Source of the DNA: Helianthus annuus | Lineage: Eukaryota > Streptophyta > Magnoliopsida > Asterales > Asteraceae | Length of the DNA stretch: 64,000 nucleotides | NCBI RefSeq assembly: GCF_002127325.2 | Contig: NC_035449.2 | Coordinates: 79,088,693-79,152,692 of the forward strand | Direction: 5' to 3' | In this document: positions 23,453 to 35,213 of the stretch, piece by piece | How positions within the stretch are numbered: the first letter of the stretch is position 1 | Layout of the letters: the number at the start of each line of letters is the position of its first letter | The notes under the pieces: model-generated | Told to the model about the DNA's origin: nothing | Database searches by the model: none | Seen by the model: only the letters and a program-made list of their open reading frames with translations | Program-made: the position numbers and the translations under genes

Positions 23453-23775
23453 ACCAATGAGGTAGTGGTGGAGTGGTTGGGGAAAGGGTTGGTGCACTTT
23501 GTGACACAGGTTCGACTCGGACTCTCTCCATTATTTTAAAGCGGTATCCTGGTGAAGGGCAAATGCTGGTAGCGCCGGTTCGTCTTGAATGGGAGGCGAG
23601 GATTTACTGATTATTTCACTGTCGTGCCTTCGGGCGGGTGGAGGTCGGGTTTCCGCGCATCTGGGAGAGCCAAGGGGCTGGCGGCGATCGAGTAGTCGAC
23701 ATTGGCCACACCGCTCGGTGTCATGGTGATGAGCACATTGTTCCTTGTGGTTAAAAAAAATAATTTCAAAGAAAA
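23453..23775 (+). mobile_element. tRNA-derived SINE
   Basis: A box A-like TAGTGGTGGAGTGG starts at 23463 and a box B-like GGTTCGACTC lies at 23509-23518, the spacing of an internal pol III promoter. A GC-rich body (TGCCTTCGGGCGGGTGG, GAGCACATTGTTCC) ends in an A-rich tail. The unit is flanked by a 13-bp target duplication TAATTTCAAAGTC at 23440-23452 and 23776-23788. An extra partial copy TAATTTCAAAG at 23761-23771 sits inside the tail. No protein is encoded; it would depend on LINE machinery. Family name not assigned. Confidence 0.82.
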
Positions 23776-23879
23776 TAATTTCAAAGTCCGTCCAATACAA
23801 TTTGTTGTCCACATTTAGATTAAATCTTAATTTTAAATATAAACCCTTAACTATATATATGTGTTGAATCTACCCTAAA

Positions 23880-24060
23880 TTTTATATGATAAAATAAACG
23901 GGTCAACCCGCAAACCCGACAGGTTTGACCCGAACCTGGCCTGTTTAGTTAAACGGGTTCACGGGTTCGACCTGAAACTGACCTGAACCCGTTTAGGGTA
24001 AACCCAAACCCAGAAATTTCATGTTTGTTTCGTGTAGGGTTTTCGTGTTGTGTCGAAAAT
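23880..24060. repeat. Short block of CGGGT/ACCCG repeats
   Basis: Interspersed AACGGGTCAACCCGC, GGTTTGACCCGAACC and AACGGGTTCACGGGTTCGA give several small palindromes. This resembles repeat sequence common in plant intergenic DNA (often inside hAT-type elements), but I see no terminal repeats to define an element. Confidence 0.4.
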
Positions 24061-24257
24061 TCACACCCCTACTGTTGGGGATGGAATTTTTTGGTATCAC
24101 GGGAGCGGCCGAGTGGGGTGTCTTCTCTAACAGGTACCAACGGAGCGGCGCAGTGTTCCGTCCATTAACAGATAACGTGGCTCCGCTAACAGGTTCTTAG
24201 TTAACCAACAACGAATAGTCTAACAAGAAAGTATGTGTGGAATCAAACATAGAATAT

Positions 24258-25233
24258 CACTATAAGAAAACGGGGCAATAGGGGCGACATATGTCGTCGC
24301 TAAAGACCCCTTACGTCACCGCTAATACCGATAGCGCAGCGAATGTCGCCGCTAAAGGGTCGTCGCTAAAGGTTGGCCGGTATTGCCCCATATGTCGCCG
24401 CTATTGGCACTTGTCGCTGCTAATGCTTTGGCCGAAGTTTCGCCTGAAAATTCACTAGAGACAGCTTTATCAACTTTCAAACCAACAAAACACCATCAAT
24501 TTGTTAATAAACTTGTTTGATCTCGAAAATGAAGCAAAAAACTACATAAGTTCTCTTTAAAATCAGATTTACATAACATGAATTATAGGATAAACAAAAT
24601 TATACATAAACATTGCAAATCCTCCTAAACTTGTTAAGTTTTATGATTGATGAACACTACACAAAATCTACATAAAATGTCATGACTGGCCAGAGCTTTT
24701 GTCGTCGGAGATTGAGCTTGTCTTCGGACGCCAGAGCTTGACTGGTACGGTAGTGGTTGACAGATGGCAGAGGCGGTGATTGGCTTTCGACGACATTAAC
24801 GGTTGAGGAGCTTGACTTGTCGCCGAAGCTTTCCTGGTACAGTGGTGGTTGATGGAGGTGGTGGTTGACGGAGGTGGTGGTAGACTGTGGACGTCGTTAA
24901 TGGTGGAGGTGCTTGACTTGTCGCCGGAGCTTAAGCTTCTCCCCGGAGCAACTTTCCAAGAAGAGAGGTTATCAACACTTGTGTTTTTTTTGAGGAGCAG
25001 GATGAAAAAGTTTATCAAAGTGTGTTTGTTTGAAAGGGAGAACATTTGCCATTGGATCATGTTTTCATTAAGCGCCAGGATCAATCAATTGTTGCAGCAC
25101 ACGGATCACAAATTTACCGACGACATCAATAGCGGCGATTTCGTACAATAGCGACGAAATGATTATCTGTCGCCTCTATTGCACGGCGTCGCGGCTATTG
25201 GTGTCGCGGGTAATACGCAGCTTTCTTGTAGTG
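24258..25233. mobile_element. Non-autonomous CACTA (En/Spm) transposon
   Basis: Left end CACTATAAGAAA and right end TTTCTTGTAGTG are inverted copies (CACTACAAGAAA read inward) with one mismatch in 12. The 976-bp unit is flanked by the 3-bp duplication TAT (24255-24257 and 25234-25236). Both subterminal regions carry multiple GTCGCCGCTA / TAGCGGCGAC repeats and the palindrome CGACATATGTCG, the usual binding-site arrangement for CACTA transposases. The interior has Ser/Thr/Pro-coding ORFs on both strands (24680-25084) but no transposase motif. Confidence 0.88.
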
Positions 25234-25448
25234 TATGTATTTCATGAAATGAGAAGTTGAGCCTTAACAAGCCAGATGCAATCAATAAGGGTGTAGAAAC
25301 CCTACATATGATTTTTACATTATTGTTCACTATGTGAGTTAACCCTTAACCTCATGAGGAGGGACATAATTTTACACACCTTAATACTACTAGACTATTA
25401 GCCTTTTGCTAACACCATGACCAAGCGGTCTAGTGATATGAATGATGC

Positions 25449-26352
25449 GGGCTTTTTACATATTTCCCCCTCCTAAGCTGCTTTATTACATATTTACCCA
25501 AACCATAAAATCAATTACATATTTCCCCTCCCTAACTAATATATATTACATATTTCCCCTTTTCATTTAAATGACTCTTATTTATGACTATTTTACCCTT
25601 AATGAACTAGTATATGAATATTTACATATTTTCCATTCCGATATATAAAATCAATTACATATTTACCCGATTTATATAATTTTATTATTAAAATCATGAC
25701 TAATTTTATATCTTTTTTATCATCTTCATATTATCACCTAATAAATAATAGAAAAGAACTAAACCAAAAGCATAAAAACACAGCAAACGATATCAATATT
25801 CATATACACAATTTATATAATATGCATCATTTATTTTGCTACTTGAAGTCAAAAGTACAATATTTAATTTGCATAAATTGTGTACAGTTGTTTAGTTAAA
25901 AACAATAAACATACTTTGTTAAAATTTCATATTTAATTGCCCATATAAAGTGCTTTAATCGATGAATACAGGCTACGGATTTCATCGGGATTTATATTAA
26001 TATTTAAATATACAGCCTACAAACCTAACAAAAAGCAACAACATACCTGAACGAATAGAAGGAGAAGGGGATTTGGCGTCGTCACGGAGGGGAAGTGGAT
26101 TTGCCGTCGTCACGGAGGGGAAGTGGATTTGCCGTTGTTTCTGCTCGTGTGGGCTTCAGCAAATTGTCTGAGGTAGGGTTTGGTGGGAAGATGAAACGAT
26201 CTATGAAAGATTATGGGAAATATGTAATTTCTTTTAAAAAAAAGAGGGGTAATTGGGTATTTCTCAAAAAAATGGGAAATATGTAATTGATTTTTTTGCT
26301 TGGGGAAATACGTAATAAGGCAACTTATGAGGGGGAAATATGTAAAAATCCC
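25449..26352. mobile_element. Mutator-like element with long terminal inverted repeats
   Basis: The left 51 bp (GGGCTTTTTACATATTTCCC...) match the inverted right 51 bp (GGGATTTTTACATATTTCCC...) with about six differences. Flanks gaatgatgc and atatgatgc agree at 7 of 9 positions, consistent with a decayed 9-bp target duplication. The phrase TTACATATTTCCCC recurs inside the ends. The interior near 26040-26190 holds GC-richer sequence with a 28-bp tandem repeat and may be captured DNA. No transposase. Confidence 0.78.
26070..26135. repeat. 28-bp tandem repeat inside the Mutator-like element
   Basis: GATTTG(G/C)CGTCGTCACGG-AGGGGAAGTG occurs at 26070-26097 and 26098-26125 with a partial third copy after 26126. 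Local GC content is far above the flanking element. Confidence 0.8.
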
Positions 26353-28062
26353 ATATGATGCTTGGCCACCATAAAAGTGGTATGTGCTTAAAACCTTGCA
26401 AGTGTAGTATTTACATGTTAAAGTATGATAAAAAAAGAAGAAAGCCGTTGGTAAAATAAAAAGAAATTGTTATACTATGTTTTTATTGTTTCTAAAATAC
26501 ATAACGACAATTATTTGTGTTTAACAAGTTCTCTTTTCATAAGAAATTGTCTCTTGTCACAAGCTTTGTTGTTATTACATTATTTAGGGCACTTGGCTGC
26601 CCTAATTTGGCCAACGAGAATAGCTTGGGTATTTAAATGAACCATGGACGACTCCTGATCAATACATAACAAACTTTGATATGCGAATTTATATATTAAT
26701 AAAGATATAAAAAGGATCTTATATGTTCCTAAGGATATAAACAAAATTTTTAATGAAGTGGGACATGTGAAGGAAGAATCGTATAAAGTTCATCTGTAAT
26801 TAAGCCCTAGATCTAAATAAAAGCCTAGGTTGTCAGGGTGATCTAGTTGATGAGGTCTACACTATAATAAAACTAGGGTTTTACCGTGAATTTTTTCAAA
26901 TGGAAATTACAGACAGAACACCAGTGGATACCTTCAAAATCCATTACAATTAATTTCCTTTTATTAATATCACTTGAACATTAGTGATCCGTCAGAAATC
27001 GTTGACATGTCGGTGATAAGAAGCCAATAATTGTCTACGACAAGCTTTTCCAAGTATGATTCCGGAACAATCCCGCTATATAGTTAACTTTCCATAAAGG
27101 GTTAAGAAGTTGTCTTGTTACCTTTTCCAACGGAAGTCCGTCAAAAAAATTTCATACTATTTCTAAATTACAAACTAAAAGAACTCTTTGTTCTCTTTAG
27201 AATATCTAACGTTGTACCTGTCAGTAAAGTTGGTTGGTTTTCGTTATCATTTACGCCCCAACCAAGTCTCCTTTTTTAACCCTTTTATGTTGGTTGACCA
27301 GTGATTAAAAGGTTGATACTGGTGGTCTTGGAATTGAAATACCACTTCTTTGTATGCCGTATTGACTTATTCATAGTAAATCACACAAGGAATCAAAGAT
27401 GAGGCCTCAAGTTGGTTTTTGAATCTGTCTTTGTATGTGGTTTACCCATTGATACAAGGAAGTTAACCTATGAAAACGAAGTTAAACAATCTGAAACTTA
27501 ATGCATTCTTCTTATTTGTCGAAGCTTACTCCATTGACATCTAGCAAGTCATCTATGTTAACAAGTTATTGTAATTTACTAACTTGTTTTATTAACAAGT
27601 TATGGTGATTTAGCAATTAAATGTAATTTATTTGTTAGATTTATTATATATAAAATAACTATGACTTAAAAATTATAAGTTTGTGATTTATTTGTAAGAT
27701 TTAGTATATCTAAAATAACGTACGTATTATACATATGTATGTAGCGTTCCAATTTTATTGGACATCCCCAAAAATATGTGTTTTGTATGTACATGTTAGT
27801 GTGTATAGTAATTATATTGAAAGCACATAATAATAGAATAATAAATGTGTTACCAAAACTTTATAAAATTTTAAAATAATAAATAATGAAAGTTTTAAAG
27901 AAGTAAATAAATTAAAAGTAAATTTATTACCAATTTATGGTATTGTAAAGTAACTAAAAGGATTAAAGTTTTATAATTGTTTTTTAAAAAAAAAAGAAGG
28001 CTTTTAAAGATCCAATGAAAACAAAGCAAAATATTGATAGAAACTTTAAAAAAATGACACTA
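26353..28062. other. Unassigned AT-rich intergenic DNA
   Basis: No gene, no terminal repeats recognised. Notable only for short repeats such as TTAACAAGTTAT (twice near 27560-27600) and very AT-rich sequence near 27830-28000. Confidence 0.4.
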
Positions 28063-29305
28063 TCTATTATCTATATATTAAAAACAAACATAATAAATAG
28101 TGATAGACCCATTAAGAAGTTGTCACGTGACGGTTGGCCTATTAAGAGGTTCCCATGTGACAATTTTTTATTTTTGATATTTTTTATGTATGCTATAAAA
28201 AACTAAATTCGTAACCTAGTTTAATTTTTTTCATGCGTTTAGTTGTAAACCTTGTTTAATTTTTTTCATGCGTTTAGTTGTAAATTTTGTTGAGAACAGA
28301 GTTGCATTCAAATTAGAGTGTACATTTTGTTTTTTTATATATGCTATATGAGTGCATGTCAGTATCGTGATGATACCCTGATGAACCGGACCGATTCCTA
28401 CAAAACAATTGTTTTGAATCGATGTAGATCACATGTTGATATTATTTTGGTCATATCATGATTTATTTATTTATTTTTGTTTTTCCATTTTCGATTGCTA
28501 TAACGAGTGTCGGTACTGTAACAAAACGAGATGAAGCGATATCAATCAAATTCCTATCGCGTAACATGGGGAATCTACCGACGCTACCACTAGTTCTATA
28601 TAATAACAAGAGCAAATATGAACAGTACTACATATTATTTTTTTATATTATATTTTAAAAAAAAATAATTATAAGATTATAATAATATTTTTTTTATTAT
28701 TAATTTACGTTTCTAACCTTAAACTTTAACAATCATATGACCCTGAACCCTAATAGTTTGTTATAAATGATATACGTATACCTCTGGATTTTAATAGATT
28801 TATCATACAGAAGTTTAATAATAATTCATTTTTCGATAAACAATTTACGTTTTGACCACCCCCGAACTTTAATAGAATTATTATACGGCCCTTAATGTTT
28901 AATAAAGTTATTTTTGTCTTTTGTTAACTAATATTTGTTCTTTTATATGTTTTATTTTACTTATTATTAATTTAACTTATTAAAATTAAATTTTAACTCT
29001 AGATACTTTTACTTAATCATGTTACTTGCTTAGTTTTACCTCGTCTAGATTAAAGCTTACATGGTCTATACTAACCCTTTAATACAGCAGGTAACATGTA
29101 TATTCATTTTTTATTTACCTTACTATAGTTAAAGCTAACTTTTAATTCTAGACATGTTCAATTAACGCCGTTGATACTTATTTTTACCATTGTTTAGCTT
29201 AAAGTCTGCATCATCTATGATAACTCATCGATATATCATGAAACAAGTACATCCTCGCCAGCTACCTCCAACGACCCTGCCGCGAAGCGGGGACGCCAAT
29301 TCTAG
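28063..29305 (+). mobile_element. Non-autonomous Helitron
   Basis: Starts TCTATTATCTATATATTAA after an A and ends CTAG before a T, the A^T insertion rule. A short hairpin CCGC-GAA-GCGG (29280-29290) lies about 11 bp before the CTAG end, as in plant Helitron 3' termini. 1243 bp, no Rep/helicase. The interior is AT-rich with repeated ATTTTTTTCATGCGTTTAGT near 28222-28280. Confidence 0.7.
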
Positions 29306-29485
29306 TTACCAAGAGATTTCCAATAGAATAATTTGGCAGAAAATTTAACACTAAGAATTTACACAGCCCACCCAGCCCGCCAAATCTTCATGTATGATTC
29401 TTTGTAATTGTTTATGACAACTTGATGTGCTAAAAGTAGTTTATTAATTATTACCTAGATTAACCTAATCTAGACACTAAGTTAT
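29306..29485. other. Short flank between Helitron and gypsy 4
   Basis: 180 bp with no feature recognised. Its right end (ACTAAGTTAT) continues across gypsy 4 into 38206 (ACTCTAGACTCTC), so it is the pre-insertion target sequence. Confidence 0.6.
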
Positions 29486-30535
29486 TGTGACACCTGTGTC
29501 ACTTCAACCATCAAACAAATACCAAACCAATGAAATATTGTATTTCATACTTAGGATTTGTATAAATATGTGTATCGTTTTCACATATCAATTCTTGATC
29601 GATTTCGAGCTCTAAATCGCTTTCTAGAAGGTTATACGCGAACTGATGCGTAAATATAACCAGTTTAATGCAACAAACACTCCGGAACAGTGACATAGGC
29701 TTAAAATACCTTAAATAACCTATACATAACTTAGAAATAAGTTTTGGAAGGTTTGGTGTGGCGAAATCAAGTTTATTCGCTTATAGGGACTAATTTCGAC
29801 AAACTGCGAAAGTATGCCGATTCGTACTGTAACGAACATTCCGGAACATGATCATAAGTTAAACACACCCTAAATATCCTTTACATAGCTTAGAAATAGG
29901 ATTTGAGGGGTTCGGTATGCTAAAATAAACTTTTTGGTCATTCTCACGCATATCTCACGTTCTGAATACATCCGGACATCCAAACATTTATGTAATCATT
30001 AAAATATTACTTTTTAGTGATTGGCATGATAAAATTCCATTCGTCGCGTAATTTGGATCGTTTTTCGCGTCCGTTCGTGCTTCGTCGTAATTAACCGAAC
30101 AACGCGACCGTACGGCCAAACGACCCGACATACGAGATGTTTTTGAGCATATTTTAAGCTCCATATAATTTAACTTCATTTTAGAGCTTTGAAATGGGGT
30201 TAACGGGGCTTAAACGTCTAAAAAATGCATCAAAAACCAAGTTTTGGACCTGCACGGGCTAAAATTGACAATCTGCCAAAGTTTGCTAGGCCTGGGGCGT
30301 AAGCCTTGATCAATTCTTACGCGGCCGGTGAGAGCCCATCAGACAGAAACTTCATTTTCAGCATTCTGGTCATATTTCAGGGGTTTTAATGCAAAATTCT
30401 CAATACCTTGGGCTGAAAATTGATGGTTTTTAGCATCCCATTGTATTCTAATACCTTGGGCCCAAGTGTAAGGCTAAAATTCAAGCTCGGTTTACGAGAA
30501 ACGATCCTAACGGTTCTTGGTTTTCTATAAATACC

Positions 30536-30542
30536 CAACCCC
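30536..30542 (+). promoter_or_regulatory. Gypsy 4 LTR TATA box
   Basis: TATAAAT followed by ACCCAACCCCCACTTCC, a C-rich stretch typical of plant start regions. Present only in the 5' LTR. Confidence 0.6.
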
Positions 30543-32065
30543 CACTTCCATTTTCTTTCACACATGATCTGAATTCTCTAAGTTGGAGCTTGAAAAGCTT
30601 CATACCTGAGAATCTATAGATCATTTCTTCATTGCTTGGACCCTTTGTAAGCTTTTTTCGTTCTTTTATGCGTTTTTAAGCAGGAAAGTCAAACAGTGTT
30701 TGACTTTCTGCATTGACTAGTTTATAGTCAACATGAAGTTCGTTTGAACTTCGCAACGTGAGCGTAATCACGATGGTTATAGTCCCAAGTGACTATACCT
30801 ACTGATTACCACGTTGATTAGGTGTAGTGACGAGTCGTAGTTTCGGTCAAAATGCGTATTCATGCGTATTTTGCAACCAAACTATTCTTGGGTATCAAAA
30901 CCATTTGTTTTGATATCAAACCTGTTTTCTAATTTCGTTAAACATGTTTTAACATGTTTAGCTCGTCACTTTAGGTTTAGTGCTTATGTAGATTCGTAAG
31001 TCAAGCGGTCTAAACAACCGCTTAGACTTTCGAACTAGACCCGTTTGGTCGATCATTAGGATCCGACCAAACATGTTTAGTAACCATAGTTGTATAGGGA
31101 ATAACCTTCCGAGGTTATACCTTATGGTCACTTCGTTTAAGTAGTTGTATGATAGGTAGTTTATATGCCTTAGGAAAATGACCAAAATGCCCTTTTTATG
31201 CATAATTGATATTTAAGCATATGTAACCCAAACTTTTGTGACTTAACTGATTATGCAACATAATTAAACATGTTTAGGCATATAATACTTGTCATAGGAC
31301 TAGTTAGGCATTCCGAATGCGTTTTACGCGAACGACGCGTTAAAGTAGCGTAAGCTACCTAAACGGGTCGTAATGGGTCGTAAGCACTTAGGTTAGGTTT
31401 CAATTTAGAATGTAGGCTTTGTAAACCATACTACATGAGTTCCCATACTCATTTGGTTTACGAAACCTCATTCTATCCGATCTTCCGATTTAGGTCCGGT
31501 TTATTTACATAGTTACCTATATTAGGTGCCGTTTAATTCCGTGCTCCCTCTAGCTTTGCTTGGTTGTTGTTCAAGACTTCTAAGCATTCTCAGGTGAGTA
31601 CATAGTCCCCTCTTTTACTGTTTTCAATGTTTTGGGGTGAAACATGTGTACCTATTTGTTATGTTCTTGTTTTCAAAAGTATAATTGATTATACATATTA
31701 GTACTTATCTTTTTACAAACTGAATAATTATTTATGGTTTAAACTCTAATTTTTCAAAAGATTATAAAATTAAATTGTTGGATAGTACTTATTTTATGTT
31801 CACCAGACCGGTTGGAAGTAAGATATAGCGCTATAGGATTTGACACCCCATTCATGTTGTCATGGAATGTCAGAAACCAATATTTTATCCAAATAGGGAT
31901 TGCCTTCGTGGTATTTCTATAGTCTCCTATGTGTATTTTGATGCACTAGGTTTGGTTGAATTCTTAAATCACATTTTTATTGTATATTTTGTTATACTCC
32001 CAAAAGTATAGTTTGATATACTCTCATGTGTGATATTGTACAAAACCAACATATATTTTGTTAAT

Positions 32066-32336
32066 TAATAAAACATAGTTTGATATGTTATTTATAAAAC
32101 CAAAACATAGTTTAATATGTTATTTATAAAACCAAAGCATAGTTTAATATGTTATTTATAAAACCAAAACATAGTTTAATATGTTATTTATAAAACCAAA
32201 ATATAGTTTAATTTGTTATTTATAAAACCAAAGCATAGTTTAATATGTTATTTATAAAACCAAAACATAGTTTAATATGTTATATATAAGACCAAAGCAT
32301 AGTTTAATATGTTATTAATAAAACCAAAGTATACTT
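32066..32336 (+). repeat. 32-bp tandem array in gypsy 4 5' LTR (8 copies)
   Basis: Monomer CATAGTTTAATATGTTATTT-ATAAAACCAAA(A/G). The last base before CATAG mostly alternates (AAAAC / AAAGC), suggesting a 64-bp dimeric unit. The 3' LTR has 7 copies at about 37316-37545. Confidence 0.9.
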
Positions 32337-32994
32337 TTGATATACTACTGAAAATTATTATTTTGACGACTAAAGTATATTTAATATACTATTTGCTTAA
32401 CGATTTTGGAACTGAAATATATTTTAATATATTACTTATTCGACTTTCTTAAAACCAAAGTATATTTTTATATATGTACTGCAAACCTTTTTATCAAAAT
32501 ATTGTTTTACAAACAATATATTTTATACAAACTCATTTTACTTAGTTATTTATTTACCTATATATTATTCTGTTTTATTATCTGATTTCTTATAAATTTT
32601 AGTATGATTTATAAAAGAAAATATTTTTAGGTTCATGACTATTTTTGATTAAATATTTTTCTAAAACTTATAAGTCATGAATCCTATTATAATAAAACCT
32701 ATGTATCTCACAGACATTTTTATGCTGACGTACCTATTTTTACACATGTTTCAGGTGCTGTTATGTGATGATTGTTGATACATGCTATACATAGGATGGA
32801 CTCGTGCCTTAGCGACTTTAAAACTAGAGAGATAATATTTGAATTTATCTGATTTGTAATAAAACAATAAGTTCAATAATTCAATAAAACGAAATTATTT
32901 AATCCATGGTTGTGAAACAATGATTCTGTTGCAACACTCCCTGACGTTTCCGCCATGATTTGTTTTTTTACGTGGTCGGGTGTGACAGAAAAGT

Positions 32995-33007
32995 TGGTAT
33001 CAGAGCC
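32995..33007 (+). promoter_or_regulatory. Gypsy 4 primer binding site
   Basis: TGGTATCAGAGCC, seven bases after the LTR end. Followed by a GGTTATAG...CTATAACC stem (33011-33018 with 33052-33059) like that of gypsy 1 and 2. Confidence 0.93.
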
Positions 33008-33547
33008 AATGGTTATAGGGAATTAGGTTTTTAGTAATGCTTTGACCTAGACTATAACCTTCCTAGGACCCTAACACAAGTTATCTTGTGTTTAGTTTTA
33101 AAACAATACCGTCACTTATCCTTAGGTGACAACCACAATGAGAACACAAATTTCGAATCTGCTTTGAAAATTAATCATATGTTCTAGGATGATTTATTAT
33201 AAGGTTTTGAACGCTCTAAGTTTTCAAAATCTCTTCAAAGTTAGGTCTTATAATGTGAACACGTGCAATCTGGAAGTGTGGATGCCTGTACTCTGAGCTT
33301 TCTGTCTAAGGCTAGAGTGTTCGTACAAATCCACATAATCGGACCAGTCACTCTTACCTGGGAACTCTTGGGGTGAGTGTCCACTTATAGGCTAAAGCAT
33401 GTCTTCGCGATACATTAATATGACCCACTTACTTTGATTAGTCTAACAAATGATCGCAATTTTTATGCGTTGTTATTCTGTTTTCATTTCACTTGTTTCC
33501 TCCCATATCTTTCATCATCTTCATGATGCCTCTTCATCGCAACAACA

Positions 33548-33820
33548 ATGTCCAAACTAGGTGCTACAATCACTCAACAAATAGGCATCGTACTCCAGAA
33601 GACCGTCGATTTAGCTATCACCATGACTCGCCTCAGGGATGAAGCCGTACAAGGGAATTGCTCCTTGGTGCAATCAATGCAACCGTCATCATCCGAATCA
33701 AATACCCTGTTTCAAATGTGCCCACTGTGGACGATGGGGACATTTGGTTAATGCTGCTTTGCTATCCAAAGCAAAGCTGTTGCAAACCCTGTTGCTGCTT
33801 AACCTCTAAACTCAGCTTCA
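33548..33820 (+). pseudogene. Gag remnant in gypsy 4
   Basis: An ATG at 33548 opens 67 codons (MSKLGATITQQIGIVLQKTV...). In another frame near 33708-33760 the sequence reads CFKCAHCGRWGHLVNAA, a zinc knuckle whose last Cys is replaced. Start region and knuckle are in different frames, so a frameshift lies between. This is all that remains of coding capacity. Confidence 0.5.
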
Positions 33821-34419
33821 TATGTCGCCTTGGCATATCTAGTACCTCAACCTCATGAACTTTCTACCTTGTGTATCGATTTAAGCATGTTTAGTGCCAG
33901 GTTTCGAAGCACCTCTCGTTACACAAAATTCCAAAATCCAAAATAGGATCTTTTTATCTTCACAATTAGATCTTTGTGGATGATTATCGCTCAAATCGGA
34001 GCCCTTAATTGAATTATTCGTATGCCTTAATACGTACATTACGATTCAATAAGGACAAAGCCAAATTCTTATTAAGATCTTCCTATCTTTATGGTTAGAT
34101 TCTTGAAAATATTTAAAGTACCAAATGAAATCCACGGATTAGATTCCTGGTATGCTTTAAATACCCGTGTCCAAAGATAACAAATTAATGATCAAGTTAA
34201 ACAATTATGTGATTATATGTGCTTATGTGATTCCTTTTATGTCTTGTGTTTTTGTGTAATCTGAATTTTCGTTATCCAAATCCTCATAGAATCTTCCATA
34301 TTTCCATATGAGGGATTCATAGTAGGATATCCAAAGGTACTATCTTAAATCCTTAATGGACTTCTACGTTGTAGTTAAGTCCCTTGGGTTATGAAGTACT
34401 ATTCTATAATTGGACCCCT

Positions 34420-34640
34420 TGAGTGGTCTAGTTAAACAAATTGATTCAAAAATCTGGTTAGGAATATCATGTGATGATATAATTGAAAAGATCCCTTAAG
34501 TGGCCTATTTAAGGAGATCGCACGACGGTCTGGTTAAGAAGATCATGTGTTGATCTAGTTAAAAAGATCGTTCGTTGATCTAGTTAAAAAGATCGTTCGT
34601 TGATCTAGTTAAAAAGATCCTTTGGTGGTCTAGTCAAGTC
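34420..34640 (+). repeat. Degenerate 25-bp repeats in gypsy 4 internal region
   Basis: GATCGTTCGTTGATCTAGTT-AAAAA recurs two to three times exactly near 34550-34615 and in degraded form (GTGGTCTAGTTAA, GGTCTGGTTAAGAAGATC) from about 34420. No coding frame spans it. Confidence 0.75.
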
Positions 34641-35213
34641 GCTTCATGTTTATTTAATTGATTTTTACCCTACGCATTATGAAATGAACTGTGCGGACTG
34701 TGCAAGGAATTACATAATTATGGATGCATACATAACTATGGAATTCAGTGCACAGAAACCACATCAAGTTTTGTCATGTGTTAAGACCCATAGTGATAAG
34801 AATAACGATACGGGAACAATGTAGAAAGGGCATGGTGGATACGCCGCTGGTACTTCCTATATAAGAGTTCCTTATTACATTGCGAACGTAGCGTTATTTA
34901 AGTTACTAGAAGTCCTGGACCTTGACCAATGTCATTTTATCTTACACTCTCCAACTCTGATTTCGAGCACACACAAGTTTCCTATGATAAGTCTTCATGA
35001 GAAACGTTCTTCTGTCCGTAGTTCGAAACTCCATGTTTTGTTACCACAAGGACTTCACTTTGACGGTTGACAATTTTCCTAAGAATCCAAACATGGCCCA
35101 GAGTTTTACTTAGGGTTCGAGGGATTCATTCGAAAGCGAAACCATCACAGTTGTCTTCACAAGTTTCCCCTAAAACTAAATTTCAGGACGAAATTTCCTA
35201 AAGTGAGGAAGAT

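Larger units (their letters stand above)
29486..32987 (+). repeat. Gypsy 4 5' LTR (3502 bp)
   Basis: Contains a TATA box (TATAAAT near 30536), a splice-donor-like CAG|GTGAGT at 31591-31599, a splice-acceptor-like TTTCAG ending at 32754, and an array of 32-bp repeats (about 32066-32336) between them. The segment about 30365-30842, including the TATA box, is missing from the 3' LTR. Confidence 0.9.

Noticed and set aside
24680..25084. 134-codon minus-strand ORF in the CACTA element as a transposase
   Set aside because: Too short, Ser/Pro-rich, no CACTA transposase motif; an opposite-strand ORF overlaps it.
32066..32336. CRISPR-like regular 32-bp repeat array
   Set aside because: Units are contiguous with no unique spacers and sit in a plant LTR; an ordinary tandem array.
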